The notes: a model not told the origin generated them from the letters alone. Counted from the first letter of the stretch, positions 7,601 through 17,010 are shown. The stretch: 64,000 nucleotides of DNA from Curtobacterium sp. 'Ferrero' (GCF_002412165.1 NZ_NXIA01000002.1:353750-417749), one strand, 5' to 3'. A program made the numbers and translations.

Positions 7601-9003
7601 GCCCCAGGACCCCAGGCACCGTCCGGCGGTGGATCGTCCGCGGGACCGCGACCGCCGTCGCCGTGGTCGTCGCCGCCGGCACCGTCACGGTCGCCCACGC
7701 GATCGGCACGTCCGCGACGCCCGGGCGCCCGGCCGGGCAGACGGTCACACCGGTCCCGGCCGACGCCGAGCGCGTCTGCGCCGGCAACGCGCTGCGGCTC
7801 TCGGACGACGCCGGCAACGACGCCACGAAGGCCACCCCGGTCGGTCGTGCGACGATCGCGACCGCGACGACGGGGTCGACCGTCGAGCAGTCCGAGCTCG
7901 GGTCCTCGACGACCGGCGGCAGCGACCCGCGCCTGCTCACGGCGCCTGCGGGGGAGACGACCCCGCAGGTCGCGGGCAGCAGCTACCAGAGCGTCTCGAG
8001 CGGCGACCTCGTGGGCGTCGGCGCAGCGTCGTGCGACGACCCGGCGCAGTCCACGTGGCTCGTCGGCGGCTCGACCGAGACGGGTCGGACGAGCCTCATC
8101 ACCCTGTCGAACCCCACCGAGGTCAACGCGACCGTCGACCTGACGGTCTACGACGGCTCCGGCACGGTCAGCGCCCCCGGCACCACCGGCATCGTCGTGG
8201 CGCCGAACAGCCAGAAGGTGGTGCCGCTGTCCGGGTTCGTCTCGGACCAGGGGTCCACCGTCGTGCACGTCGTCTCGTCGGGCGGACAGATCGTCGCCCA
8301 CATGCAGGAGACCGTCGTCCGGACGCTCACACCCGGCGGCTTCGACATCGTCTCCGGCGGTGCGGCGCCGTCGCGCACCCAGGTGGTCCCGGGCGTCGTG
8401 CTCGAGGGCACCGAGGCCGCCCAGCGCGGCAGCGACACCGAGGACGCCGCCCCGATCGTGCGCATCTTCGTGCCGGGGACCCGGACCGCGTCCGTCACGC
8501 TCGGCATCACGACCGCGGACGGCGGCGGCTCGACGGTCAACGCCACGGCGGAGCCCGGCGTGGTGACGGACGTGCCGCTCGACGACTTCCCGGACGGCCG
8601 CTACTCGTTCACGCTCAGTGCGACCGAGCCGATCGTGGCCGGGGTCCGCACCACGACGCCGACGCAGGACGACGCCACCGACCTGGGCTGGTTCGCCTCG
8701 GCCGAGCCCCTCGGCGACGAGGTCACCGCGGCGGTCGCTCCGGCGTCCGGCGCGCGGATGACGATCGTCAACCCGACCCGGGACGACGCCACGGTCACGA
8801 TCCGGTCGGGGGACGACGACCAGGAGGTGTCCGTCGTCGCCGGCGGCACCGCCACGGTCGGGGTGCCCACGTCGACGCAGCTGACGATCACCGGGGCGTC
8901 GGGCCTCGTCGCCGGGGTGACGTACCAGAACGACGACGGCATCGCCGGGTTCCCGATCCGCCCCGCGACCGAGGTGTCGACGCCGGTGCGCGTCTACCCC
9001 TGA
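7597..9003 (+). CDS. DUF5719 family secreted/membrane-anchored protein
   Basis: Protein of 468 residues without known enzymatic function. It begins with a basic stretch and a hydrophobic helix (TATAVAVVVAAGTVTVAHA) acting as signal peptide or anchor. The rest is a Thr/Val/Gly-rich, probably beta-structured extracytoplasmic chain with no recognisable catalytic motif. The arrangement directly behind a giant GT2 and next to DUF3499 is the one known for DUF5719 in Actinobacteria. The start overlaps the GT2 stop by 4 nt. It probably works with the GT2 protein at the outer face of the membrane; this is inferred only from coupling and conserved order. Confidence 0.8.
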   Translation: MSPRTPGTVRRWIVRGTATAVAVVVAAGTVTVAHAIGTSATPGRPAGQTVTPVPADAERVCAGNALRLSDDAGNDATKATPVGRATIATATTGSTVEQSELGSSTTGGSDPRLLTAPAGETTPQVAGSSYQSVSSGDLVGVGAASCDDPAQSTWLVGGSTETGRTSLITLSNPTEVNATVDLTVYDGSGTVSAPGTTGIVVAPNSQKVVPLSGFVSDQGSTVVHVVSSGGQIVAHMQETVVRTLTPGGFDIVSGGAAPSRTQVVPGVVLEGTEAAQRGSDTEDAAPIVRIFVPGTRTASVTLGITTADGGGSTVNATAEPGVVTDVPLDDFPDGRYSFTLSATEPIVAGVRTTTPTQDDATDLGWFASAEPLGDEVTAAVAPASGARMTIVNPTRDDATVTIRSGDDDQEVSVVAGGTATVGVPTSTQLTITGASGLVAGVTYQNDDGIAGFPIRPATEVSTPVRVYP

Positions 9004-9046
9004 GCAGGAGAGCGGCGGCCGGGCAGAGCGGCGGCCGCCGCGCGGG

Positions 9047-9487
9047 TCACCAGTGCCGGTAGCGGTCCGGTGCCAGGTCCCAGGGGTCCTTGTCGATGAG
9101 CTCGCCCACGGCGCGGAACACGGCCGTCTCGACGACGATGCGCCGGTCGACGTCGTCCTTCTCGGGGCTCCGGGTCACCCGTTCGACGGGGATCCGGAAG
9201 AGCGTCACGCGGCGGCCGGCCCGGTCGACCCGCCACCGCGGCATGCTGGTCGGCAGGGTCGGGTCCGTCGGCATGTCCGCGACCTGGAACACGACGCCGT
9301 CGAGCTCCTCCGGCCACAGCTGGACGAGGTAGTGCGCCGTGTCGCCGACGATGCGGTCGAACGTCTCCGCGCGCGTGACGAGCGGCGCGAGGTCCGGCCC
9401 CGTCACGCTGGAGCGACCCCCGCGGCCGTGCCGGGAGCGGCCCCGTCCGCGGGCGACCGGGGTGACGAGCGGAGGCTTGCGGCGCAT
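9047..9487 (-). CDS. Metallopeptidase-family (zincin-like) protein lacking HExxH
   Basis: A 146-residue protein opening MRRKPPLVTPVARGRGRSRH. It occupies the slot that in other actinobacterial whiB2 loci encodes a small zincin-type metallopeptidase. Family-like features are RAETFDRIVGDTAHYLVQLWPEE near residue 40 and VVFQVADMP near 68. Where relatives carry an HExxH zinc helix, this protein reads ETAVFRAVGELIDKD, so the histidines and glutamate are absent. The C terminus is LAPDRYRHW. It is either a catalytically dead paralogue or a divergent branch. It converges with DUF5719. ATG 9487 is the first start after the divergent DUF3499 promoter. Confidence 0.7.
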   Translation of the reverse strand: MRRKPPLVTPVARGRGRSRHGRGGRSSVTGPDLAPLVTRAETFDRIVGDTAHYLVQLWPEELDGVVFQVADMPTDPTLPTSMPRWRVDRAGRRVTLFRIPVERVTRSPEKDDVDRRIVVETAVFRAVGELIDKDPWDLAPDRYRHW

Positions 9488-9529
9488 CCCGTCATGGTAC
9501 GCGCGCCGGGTCGCCGTCGGCGCACCCGG

Positions 9530-9535
9530 TAGGGT
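9530..9535 (+). promoter_or_regulatory. -10 box TAGGGT of the DUF3499 gene
   Basis: TAGGGT ends 10 nt before the ATG at 9546. The intergenic space to the divergent metallopeptidase-family gene is only 58 nt. Confidence 0.45.
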
Positions 9536-9545
9536 CGGTACCGGT

Positions 9546-9758
9546 ATGGACGTACGGATCTGCAGCAAGGTCGCCTGTGGCGCGAGCGCGTCGGCGACCC
9601 TCACGTACGACTACGCCGACTCGATGGTCGTCGTCGGGCCCCTGTCCACCCGGGTGGAGCCGCACGGGTACGACCTCTGCGCGCGGCACGCCGCGCGCCT
9701 GCGCGTGCCGCGCGGGTGGCGGGTCGTCCGTCGCGAGCCGCTGCGCGAGACCGACTGA
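9546..9758 (+). CDS. DUF3499 family small protein
   Basis: A 70-residue protein of unknown function, conserved across Actinobacteria in the whiB2-manB/manA-sahH neighbourhood. Visible family features are an N-terminal RICSKVACGASASATLTYDY segment, a central GPLSTRVEPHGYDLC, and the C-terminal HAARLRVPRGWRVVR. Paired cysteines near residues 6 and 11 with Cys and His near 45-48 could bind a metal; this is inference. It is transcribed divergently from the metallopeptidase-family gene and is 123 nt upstream of ahcY. Confidence 0.85.
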   Translation: MDVRICSKVACGASASATLTYDYADSMVVVGPLSTRVEPHGYDLCARHAARLRVPRGWRVVRREPLRETD

Positions 9759-9881
9759 CGCTCCGGCCTGGAGGCCCTGCCCGCGTGACCGACTTCGGCT
9801 CCCGCACCGTGCCTCCCGACCGTCCGCGTCGCACAGCGTCGCGCACACCGCGCGCGGACGCGCGCGTGCGAGACTGACCGC

Positions 9882-11360
9882 ATGTCCGCCGATGCACGCA
9901 CCGCCACGCCGTTCCGTGTCGCCGACCTCGCGCTCGCCGAGGCGGGACGGCACCAGATCCGCCTCGCCGAGAACGAGATGCCCGGGCTGATGGCCCTCCG
10001 CGAAGAGTTCGGTCCCACCCAGCCGCTCGCCGGCGCGCGCATCGCGGGCTCCTTGCACATGACCGTGCAGACGGCCGTGCTCATCGAGACCCTCGTGGCG
10101 CTCGGTGCGCAGGTCCGGTGGGCCAGCTGCAACATCTTCTCGACGCAGGACGAGGCAGCGGCCGCCGTTGCCGTCGGCCCGACCGGCTCCCCGGACGCGC
10201 CGGCGGGCGTCCCGGTCTTCGCGTGGAAGGGCGAGACGCTCGAGGAGTACTGGTGGTGCACCGACCGGATCTTCGACTGGAGCGCCGAGGCGGCGGCCGC
10301 CGGGGCGGACTGGGCCGGACCGAACCTCATCCTCGACGACGGCGGGGACGCGACCCTGCTCGTGCACACCGGAGCGGACGCCGAAGCCGCCGGCCGTGTC
10401 CCCGAGGCCGGGCCGGACGCGAGCGCGGAGTGGCGCATCGTGCTCGACACCGTCGCCGCGTCGCTCGGGGACTCCGCGGACCGGTGGACCCGGATCGCGG
10501 CGGACGTCGAGGGCGTCACGGAGGAGACCACCACGGGCGTCCACCGTCTCTACGAGCTCTTCCGCGAGGGCAAGCTCCGGTTCCCGGCGATCAACGTGAA
10601 CGACTCGGTCACGAAGTCGAAGTTCGACAACAAGTACGGCATCCGGCACTCCCTCCCCGACGGCCTGAACCGTGCGACCGACGTGCTCATCGGCGGCAAG
10701 GTCGCGTTCGTCGTCGGGTACGGGGACGTCGGCAAGGGCGCGGCCGAGGCCCTCCGCGGGCAGGGGGCGCGGGTGATCGTGTCCGAGGTCGACCCGATCT
10801 GTGCGCTCCAGGCGGCGATGGACGGCCACCAGGTGGCCCGGCTCGCGGACGTCGCGGGCGAGGTCGACATCGTCGTGACCTGCACGGGCAACCTCGGCGT
10901 CGTCGGCGTGGAGGAGATGCTGGCGCTGAAGCACCTCGCGGTGTTGGCGAACGTCGGGCACTTCGACAACGAGATCGACATGGCCGGACTCGAGGCGCTC
11001 CCCGGGGTCGAGAAGGTCCAGATCAAGCCGCAGGTGCACGAGTGGCGGCTGCCGAACGGCCGCTCGATCCTCGTGCTGTCCGAGGGTCGCCTGATGAACC
11101 TCGGCAACGCCACCGGGCACCCCTCGTTCGTGATGAGCAACTCGTTCACGAACCAGGTCCTCGCGCAGATCGAGCTGCACACCCGGCGCGACGAGTACCC
11201 GACGGGCGTGTACGTCCTGCCGAAGCACCTCGACGAGAAGGTCGCGCGGCTCCACCTCGACGCCCTCGGCGTGCAGCTGACGACGCTGCGACCGGAGCAG
11301 GCGGCCTACATCGGCGTGCCGGTCGAGGGTCCGTACAAGCCGGACCACTACCGGTACTGA
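9882..11360 (+). CDS. ahcY: Adenosylhomocysteinase
   Basis: NAD-dependent hydrolysis of S-adenosylhomocysteine to homocysteine and adenosine, closing the methyl cycle in the cytoplasm. The 492-residue protein contains [20 protein letters not shown] near residue 50, the substrate and NAD region [20 protein letters not shown] near 240, the Rossmann motif [13 protein letters not shown] near 280, and the invariant C-terminal KPDHYRY. The length fits the actinobacterial type with its internal insertion. The start ATG at 9882 gives the expected N terminus. The gene lies between the whiB2 block and the mtrAB block, the same order as mycobacterial sahH. No SAH-riboswitch fold was recognised in the 123-nt leader. 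Confidence 0.97.
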   Translation: MSADARTATPFRVADLALAEAGRHQIRLAENEMPGLMALREEFGPTQPLAGARIAGSLHMTVQTAVLIETLVALGAQVRWASCNIFSTQDEAAAAVAVGPTGSPDAPAGVPVFAWKGETLEEYWWCTDRIFDWSAEAAAAGADWAGPNLILDDGGDATLLVHTGADAEAAGRVPEAGPDASAEWRIVLDTVAASLGDSADRWTRIAADVEGVTEETTTGVHRLYELFREGKLRFPAINVNDSVTKSKFDNKYGIRHSLPDGLNRATDVLIGGKVAFVVGYGDVGKGAAEALRGQGARVIVSEVDPICALQAAMDGHQVARLADVAGEVDIVVTCTGNLGVVGVEEMLALKHLAVLANVGHFDNEIDMAGLEALPGVEKVQIKPQVHEWRLPNGRSILVLSEGRLMNLGNATGHPSFVMSNSFTNQVLAQIELHTRRDEYPTGVYVLPKHLDEKVARLHLDALGVQLTTLRPEQAAYIGVPVEGPYKPDHYRY

Positions 11361-11458
11361 CACGCGGCCGGCGGCTCGCTGCCGGGCGGGTCGCCGCCGT
11401 CCAGCCGTCCTGCCTCTGCGCCGCGTCTGCGCCGCGTCAGCACTGCGTCGGCGCTCCG

Positions 11459-12328
11459 TCAGCGCGGGAAGCCCGGCGGCCGGGCACTCGCCGTCGCGGC
11501 CGCCGCCGCGATCGTCGCCGCCCGGGTCCGGAGCGCCCGCTCGTCGCGGTCGCGCCGGAGTGCCACCACGCCCGCCAGGAAGACCTCGGCCGGCACCGGC
11601 GGCACCGGGTGGGCGTGCGCAGCGACAGCCGCCGCGAGGGCCTCGGCGGTGGCGGCGCGGTGTTCAGGCCGCATGTCGGCGGCACCGCGGAAGAACGCGC
11701 CGAGGCGGTTCTCGAGCCGCTGCGGCAGCGCTCCGACGTCCGCGACCGCCGCCCACCGTGCCAGCTCGGCCGGCATGAGCACCGTGGTCGGACGCTCCCG
11801 GCGGAGGCGCTCGTGCTGCACGACCGTCCCCGCGAGCAGGTCGCCCAGGCGGCGCGGTCGGGAGCCGAACAGCGCCACGAGGACCGCCAGCCCGCCCGCG
11901 GTGCCCCAGAGTTCGAGCACGCCGACCAGCGCGCGGGCGAAGGCGTGCCGGAAGCCGATCGCGCCGCCGTCGGTGCGGACGACCCGGGTGCCGACGGCGA
12001 ACCGGCCGACGCTCTTGCCACGCGTGATCGTCTCGACCGCCGCCGGCACGAGCACGAGGACCCCGACGAGCACGACGATCCGCAGGGCGGCGATCCACCC
12101 GGTGTCGACGTCGCGCGGCAGGACCCGGGCGATCCCGACGAGCAGCATGACGAACAGCACGACGAGGCAGACTGCGTCGAGGAGCGCCGCCGCCAACCGC
12201 AGGACGATGCCGGCGGGCTGCACGTCGAGCGCGACGGCCTCGCCGACCACGAGCTCGTCGGCGGTGTCGTCGAGCGACCGGACGAACCGCGCGTCGGCGA
12301 GGTCCCGCGACGCAGTGGGCTCCGACAT
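11459..12328 (-). CDS. RDD domain-containing membrane protein
   Basis: A 289-residue integral membrane protein of unknown function. The RDD domain spans roughly residues 30-160: PAGIVLRLAAALLDAVCLVV begins the first helix. A second helix is WIAALRIVVLVGVLVLVPAA, then GKSVGRFAVGTRVVRTDGG, a third helix, and the RRLGDLLAGTVVQHE motif that ends RDD proteins. A soluble, Ala/Arg-rich C-terminal extension of about 110 residues follows. The ATG at 12328 is set back from the divergent SpoIIM-like gene by 66 nt. RDD genes pair with SpoIIM, MoxR and DUF58 genes in many Actinobacteria, and all of those are present here. Confidence 0.88.
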   Translation of the reverse strand: MSEPTASRDLADARFVRSLDDTADELVVGEAVALDVQPAGIVLRLAAALLDAVCLVVLFVMLLVGIARVLPRDVDTGWIAALRIVVLVGVLVLVPAAVETITRGKSVGRFAVGTRVVRTDGGAIGFRHAFARALVGVLELWGTAGGLAVLVALFGSRPRRLGDLLAGTVVQHERLRRERPTTVLMPAELARWAAVADVGALPQRLENRLGAFFRGAADMRPEHRAATAEALAAAVAAHAHPVPPVPAEVFLAGVVALRRDRDERALRTRAATIAAAAATASARPPGFPR

Positions 12329-12394
12329 GGGATCATTCTGTCGCACCACCGCGTGCGCCGCGCGCCGGCGCCGGACCGCAAGGGGAGGGGACCC

Positions 12395-13390
12395 GTGGAC
12401 CTCGACGCGTACACCGCCGTGCACCGCGAGCGCTGGCAGGAGCTCGACCGGGTCGCACGGGCGCGGCACACGACCGGAGCGGACGTCGACGCGCTCGTGT
12501 CCGGCTACCAGGCGGCGGCCACCGACCTCGCACGGCTCCGTCGCTCAGCACCGCGGTCGGCCGTGGGCGACCGTCTGTCGCTCACCCTCTTCCGTGCGCG
12601 GCTGCGCTTCACCGGGACGCCGGTCGACCCGGTGTCGGCCCTCGGCGCGTTCTTCGCCCGGCAGCTGCCGGCTGCGCTGTACCGCATCCGGTGGACCACG
12701 CTCTGGGTCGGGCTCGCGACGGTGCTCATCGCCGTCGTCGTCGGAACCTGGATCAGCACGACCTCGGGCGCGGTCGAGACGTTCGGCACGCCGGAGGCCC
12801 TGCGGCGCTACGCCACCCAGGACTTCGTCGACTACTACTCCGACCACGGACTCGGCGCGTTCTCGGCACAGGTCTGGACGAACAACGCGTACATCGCGGC
12901 GACGATGGTGGCCTTCGGCATCACCGGGCTGTTCGTGCCGTACACGATCGGACAGAACGCGATCGGCCTCGGTGTGTCCGCGGCGATCATGCACTCGCAG
13001 GGACGGCTCGGCGACTTCTTCCTCTGGATCGCCCCGCACGGCCAGCTCGAGCTGTACTCGGTCTTCTCCGCCGGCGCGGCCGGACTCATGATCGCCTGGT
13101 CGTGGATCGCCCCGGGGGCGCGCACCCGTGCCCAGGCCCTCGCCGAGGACGGACGGGCGCTCATCAGCATCGCGATCGGCCTCACCCTCACGCTGCTCCT
13201 GTCCGGCCTCGTCGAGGGTGTCGTCACCCGCCAGCCGTGGCCGTGGCCGGTGAAGATCGGCATCGGCACCGTCGCGCTGGCAGCCGTGCTGGTGTACCAG
13301 TGGGTCGTCGGCGGACGGGCGTTCCGGGCGGGCGAGCGCGGCGACCTCGACGAGTTCGAGCGGGGTGCGTCCGCACTGACCGCCGGCTGA
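12395..13390 (+). CDS. Stage II sporulation protein M-like (SpoIIM/DUF95) membrane protein
   Basis: A 331-residue polytopic membrane protein. A soluble N-terminal helical part of ~100 residues is followed by helices near LWVGLATVLIAVVVGTWI, IAATMVAFGITGLFVPYTIG, FFLWIAPHGQLELYSVFSAG and ISIAIGLTLTLLLSGLVEG, with a last helix before the acidic end. The pattern with the PHGQLE motif between helices is typical of the SpoIIM family, which in non-sporulating bacteria has no settled role. The GTG at 12395 has a strong purine run (AAGGGGAGGGG) just upstream. It is divergent from the RDD gene and convergent with the DUF58 gene. Confidence 0.87.
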   Translation: MDLDAYTAVHRERWQELDRVARARHTTGADVDALVSGYQAAATDLARLRRSAPRSAVGDRLSLTLFRARLRFTGTPVDPVSALGAFFARQLPAALYRIRWTTLWVGLATVLIAVVVGTWISTTSGAVETFGTPEALRRYATQDFVDYYSDHGLGAFSAQVWTNNAYIAATMVAFGITGLFVPYTIGQNAIGLGVSAAIMHSQGRLGDFFLWIAPHGQLELYSVFSAGAAGLMIAWSWIAPGARTRAQALAEDGRALISIAIGLTLTLLLSGLVEGVVTRQPWPWPVKIGIGTVALAAVLVYQWVVGGRAFRAGERGDLDEFERGASALTAG

Positions 13391-13412
13391 CGGTCGGGCG
13401 GCGCGGGACGCC

Positions 13413-14765
13413 TCAGAGGCGGCCGGCGGCCTTCGCCCGGATGTAGGCGTCCGCGACGAGGGGCGGCACGTCGGCGGGGGAACCGCTCACGACCTCGGCG
13501 CCGGCCCGTCGTGCGACGTCCGCGATGCCGTCGGCGTCGAGCAGGGAGCGCTCGGCAGCGGCACGGCGGTAGACGTCCCGCTGCGCGGCGGACGGGAGGC
13601 CCGTGGTGCGAGCGCGCGCGGCCCGCTCCGGGCGCGTGACCGGCTCGGCACCACCGCGAGCGGTCGCCGTCACGGCGGGGTCGGTGATGCTCGTGACCAC
13701 CACGGTGTGCCGTTTCGTCAGCCGGGGGAGCACCGCCGCCAGGTCACCGGACGCCCCGGGGGAGTCGAGGCTCGACAGCAGGACGACGAAGGCGCGCGAG
13801 GTCGTCACCGCATCGACGGCGGCGGGCACGGCGTCCCAGTCGGTGGCGGCGAGGTCGGGCTCCGCCGTCGCGAGCGCCTCGCCGAACCGGCGCACGACGT
13901 CCGACCGGGTCGCGCCGACCACCCGCTCGCGGACCGTGTCGGCCAGCACGACCAGGTCGACGCGGTCACCGGCGGCCGCCGCGAGCGCACCGAGGAGCAG
14001 GGCCGACTCGATGAAGGTGTCCAGGCGCGGCTCGTCCTCGACACGGCCGGCCCCGGCACGACCCGCGTCGACGACGACCACCACCCGGCGGTCGCGCTCC
14101 GGCCGCCAGGTGCGGACCACGAGGTCCTGTCGGCGTGCGGTGGCACGCCAGTCGATCGACCGGACGTCGTCACCGCGGACGTAGTCCCGGAGCGAGTCGA
14201 ACTCGGTGCCGTGTCCGCGGAGCTGCAGGGTCGTCTCGCCGTCGAGCTCGCGGAGTCGTGCGAGCCGTGAGGGCAGGTGCCGGCGCGACCGGAACGGCGG
14301 GGTCACGACGAGTTCGGCAGGTGCGGCGAGGACCCGCTGCCGAGCAGCGAGCCCGAGCGGCCCCCACGCGCGGACCGCGACGCCGGCGCTCCGACGACGG
14401 CCGCGCCGGAACGGAGCGAACCGGACCCGCGCGGTCCGGCGTTCCCCCGCGGGCACCGTCAGCCGGGCCCGCGACGGCCCGTGACCGGCGGAGGGCTCCC
14501 AGAGGTCCCGCACCACGGCGCGGAGCGGCCGGCCGCCGTCGTTCGCGAGCACGAGCGTGCCCTCGGCGACCGTGCCCCGACGGGCGACCCGCGGCATCCG
14601 ACGGTCGACACGCACACGCCGGAGGTCGGCGGCGAGGACCAGGTCGAGCGCGGCGGCGGCGAGCACCACGACCGTCCACGCGACGCCCGCCCACCCCGTG
14701 CCGAGCAGCACGACGGGCACGACGGCGACGGCGAGGAACGCCACGAACCGACCGGACAGCGCCAC
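13413..14765 (-). CDS. DUF58 domain-containing protein
   Basis: Protein of 450 residues that is a standard partner of MoxR ATPases. Two N-terminal helices (FVAFLAVAVVPVVLLG and WTVVVLAAAALDLVL) precede an extracytoplasmic or cytoplasmic beta-rich part. The DUF58 signature follows: FDSLRDYVRGDDVRSIDW, then RQDLVVRTWRPERDRRVVVVV and a vWA-like half with VVVDAGRAG. The GTG start at 14765 shares one base with the MoxR stop codon (TAGTG), so the two genes are translationally coupled; this also decides the start. The role is likely chaperone-like assembly at the membrane together with MoxR. No client is evident. Confidence 0.9.
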   Translation of the reverse strand: MALSGRFVAFLAVAVVPVVLLGTGWAGVAWTVVVLAAAALDLVLAADLRRVRVDRRMPRVARRGTVAEGTLVLANDGGRPLRAVVRDLWEPSAGHGPSRARLTVPAGERRTARVRFAPFRRGRRRSAGVAVRAWGPLGLAARQRVLAAPAELVVTPPFRSRRHLPSRLARLRELDGETTLQLRGHGTEFDSLRDYVRGDDVRSIDWRATARRQDLVVRTWRPERDRRVVVVVDAGRAGAGRVEDEPRLDTFIESALLLGALAAAAGDRVDLVVLADTVRERVVGATRSDVVRRFGEALATAEPDLAATDWDAVPAAVDAVTTSRAFVVLLSSLDSPGASGDLAAVLPRLTKRHTVVVTSITDPAVTATARGGAEPVTRPERAARARTTGLPSAAQRDVYRRAAAERSLLDADGIADVARRAGAEVVSGSPADVPPLVADAYIRAKAAGRL

Positions 14766-15769
14766 TAGATCGGCACCCGGACCTGCTCGAGGACCTGCTG
14801 CAGCACCCCGTCGGCACCCACGCCCTCGAGCTCCGCGTCGGCGGCGACCCGGAGCCGGTGCCGCCAGACCGGCAGGACCATGGCCTGGACGTGGTCCGGC
14901 GTGATCGCGTCGTAGCCGGTGAGCCACGCCCACGCCTTCGCCGCCGCGAGCAGGGCGGTCGCGCCGCGGGGGCTGACCCCCACCCGGACGGACGGTGCCT
15001 GGCGGGTCGCCCGTGCCAGGTCGACGACGTAGGCGAGGACGTCGTCGCGGGCACCGACCCCGCGGACCGCGAGCTGTGCGGCGAGGACCTCGTCCCGGCC
15101 GACCACGGGGGCGATCCCGGCGGAGGCGACGTCACGGGGGACGAACCCGTCCGCGTGCCGACGGAGGACCTGCCACTCGACGTCGCGCGGGGGCACGTCG
15201 AGCGTGAGCTTCACCAGGAAGCGGTCGAGCTGTGCCTCGGGCAGGGTGTAGGTGCCCTCGAACTCGATCGGGTTCATGGTCGCGGCGACGAAGAAGGGGT
15301 CCGGCAGCGCCCGGGCGGACCCGTCGACACTGACCTGCCGCTCCTCCATCGCCTCGAGCAGGGCGGACTGCGTCTTCGGCGGCGTCCGGTTCACCTCGTC
15401 CGCGAGCAGCACGTTCGTGAACACGGGTCCGGCGCGGAACGGGAACGTGCCGGTGGACGCGTCGTACACGAGCGATCCGGTGACGTCGCCCGGCATGAGG
15501 TCGGGTGTGAACTGGATGCGCTTCGTGTCGAGCGACATCGCGGCGGCGAGGCTCCGGACCAGCAGGGTCTTCGCGACACCGGGGACGCCCTCGAGGAGCA
15601 CGTGGCCCTGGGCGAGCAGCCCGACGATCATGCCGGACACGGCGCCCTCCTGGCCCACGACGGCCTTGGCGACCTCGGCGCGGACACGTCCGAACGCCTC
15701 GCGGAGCGGATCGGTCGTCGCGACGGGCCGCGCGTGCTGCTGGTGGTCGTTCGGTGGCAGGTCGGTCAC
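14765..15769 (-). CDS. MoxR-family AAA+ ATPase
   Basis: A 334-residue AAA+ ATPase of the MoxR family, thought to act as a chaperone for vWA/DUF58-type proteins. Walker A is GVPGVAKT near residue 61, Walker B is VLLADEVNR, and the sensor I segment is FVAATMNPIEFEGTY. The arginine-containing region PEAQLDRFLVKL is normal, and the C-terminal lid domain ends near VRVPI. The ATG at 15769 overlaps the upstream DUF4350 stop (ATGA), and the stop touches the DUF58 GTG, so the gene sits in a tightly coupled operon. Confidence 0.94.
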   Translation of the reverse strand: MTDLPPNDHQQHARPVATTDPLREAFGRVRAEVAKAVVGQEGAVSGMIVGLLAQGHVLLEGVPGVAKTLLVRSLAAAMSLDTKRIQFTPDLMPGDVTGSLVYDASTGTFPFRAGPVFTNVLLADEVNRTPPKTQSALLEAMEERQVSVDGSARALPDPFFVAATMNPIEFEGTYTLPEAQLDRFLVKLTLDVPPRDVEWQVLRRHADGFVPRDVASAGIAPVVGRDEVLAAQLAVRGVGARDDVLAYVVDLARATRQAPSVRVGVSPRGATALLAAAKAWAWLTGYDAITPDHVQAMVLPVWRHRLRVAADAELEGVGADGVLQQVLEQVRVPI

Positions 15770-17010
15770 GGTCGTGCTCCTGGTCGGTCGTGGTGGTCGG
15801 TGCCGGTCGTCGCCGCGTGGACGGCGCGTTCGAGGTCGTCGAGGGCGTGCACCCCGTCGAGGAGGGCGGCATCGGTGCCGGTCGGGCCGCCGACGAGCAC
15901 GGCGCCGACCTCGTGGTCCGGACGTCCGGTGGCGCGGGCCGCGGCACGGACGACGTCGTCGACGTGCGCGGAGCGGGGGAGTCCGAGGCGACGGCCGATC
16001 CGGAAGAGGGCCGCCGTCCGCAGGGTGTCGAGGGCGTGGGTGCGGTCGCGGGTCCTGGCGTAGAGCCGCGCCCGTCCCTCGGTCGTCTCCGCGGCACGGA
16101 CGACGACGGGGAGCGGCTCCACGACGAGCGGCCCGAGGCGGCGGCCGCGCCAGACCGCCCCAGCGACCGCGACGAGCGCGAGCAGGAGCAGGACGGACGG
16201 CACCCAGGGCGGTGCGAGCTCGCCGAGCGTCGTCGCGGCATCGGCGCTGCCGGGGGTCGGCACGTACCAGGCCAGGCGGTCGTCCCCACCGAGCAGCCCG
16301 AGCGCCAGCCCCGCGTTGCCGGCGGTCGTGATCGTGTCGTTCCGGAGGGCGGCGGTGGTGCCGAGGACCGTGACGTCACCCCCCGCGGTGGTGGTCCGCA
16401 CGATGCCCCACACCCGGTCGGCACCGTCGCCGCTCGGGGCGCACCGCTCGACCCGCGCACCGCCGTCCCCGTCGGCGCCGACGCGGTAGCCGGTCCCCGT
16501 CGCGGTCACGGACCCGGCGGCACGCACCGCGGGGATCGGGCACGATCCGGTGGACGACACGGCGTCGTCCACGGCGCGGGTGTCCCGGACGTCGAGTCCG
16601 ACGGCCTGCAGCACGGCCGGCTGCGTCGTCACGAGGACCACGTGCCGGGCGGTCCGGACGAGCCGCCCGGCGACGGCGGCCGAGAGCACGCCGTCCCCGT
16701 CGTCGACGAACACCGTCCCCGTGCCGGTCCGGTCGGCGTCCCGCACGACGTCCACGGCCGTGCCCCGCTGCTCGAGGACCCGGACGAGCGCCCGGGACCC
16801 GCTCGCGGTCGTCGATGCCGGGTCGAGCTCGTGCTCGGACGGCCCCGGGGTCCCGCGGACGGCGACCGTCAGCACGGCCAGCACGAGCCCGACCACGGCG
16901 ATCCCGGCCCAGACGGCGGCCCGACCCCGACGACCGGGGACGCGACCGGGGACGACGGTGCCCTCACCGGTCCCTGTCGATCCGGCACGGGGAACGGTCC
17001 CGGTGCTCAC
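15766..17010 (-). CDS. DUF4350 domain-containing membrane protein
   Basis: A 414-residue protein of unknown function found upstream of MoxR-DUF58 genes in Actinobacteria. A proline/glycine-rich cytoplasmic start is followed by one helix (VWAGIAVVGLVLAVLTVAV), then a Rossmann-like domain with SRALVRVLEQRGTAVDVV, the acidic loop TVFVDDGDG and RHVVLVTTQP. A second helix lies near SVLLLLALVAVAGAVW, followed by a helical C-terminal region. Start and stop overlap both neighbours by 4 nt. DUF4350 may bind a ligand or nucleotide on its alpha/beta domain, but this is not shown here. Confidence 0.85.
   Translation of the reverse strand: MSTGTVPRAGSTGTGEGTVVPGRVPGRRGRAAVWAGIAVVGLVLAVLTVAVRGTPGPSEHELDPASTTASGSRALVRVLEQRGTAVDVVRDADRTGTGTVFVDDGDGVLSAAVAGRLVRTARHVVLVTTQPAVLQAVGLDVRDTRAVDDAVSSTGSCPIPAVRAAGSVTATGTGYRVGADGDGGARVERCAPSGDGADRVWGIVRTTTAGGDVTVLGTTAALRNDTITTAGNAGLALGLLGGDDRLAWYVPTPGSADAATTLGELAPPWVPSVLLLLALVAVAGAVWRGRRLGPLVVEPLPVVVRAAETTEGRARLYARTRDRTHALDTLRTAALFRIGRRLGLPRSAHVDDVVRAAARATGRPDHEVGAVLVGGPTGTDAALLDGVHALDDLERAVHAATTGTDHHDRPGARP

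Noticed and set aside
9759..9881. SAH riboswitch upstream of ahcY
   Set aside because: The leader is GC-rich but the conserved core of SAH riboswitches could not be recognised by eye.
10118..13390. 1090-codon plus-strand open frame
   Set aside because: Only its last 331 codons are the SpoIIM-like gene; the upstream part is a frame-shifted shadow of ahcY and of the antisense RDD gene.
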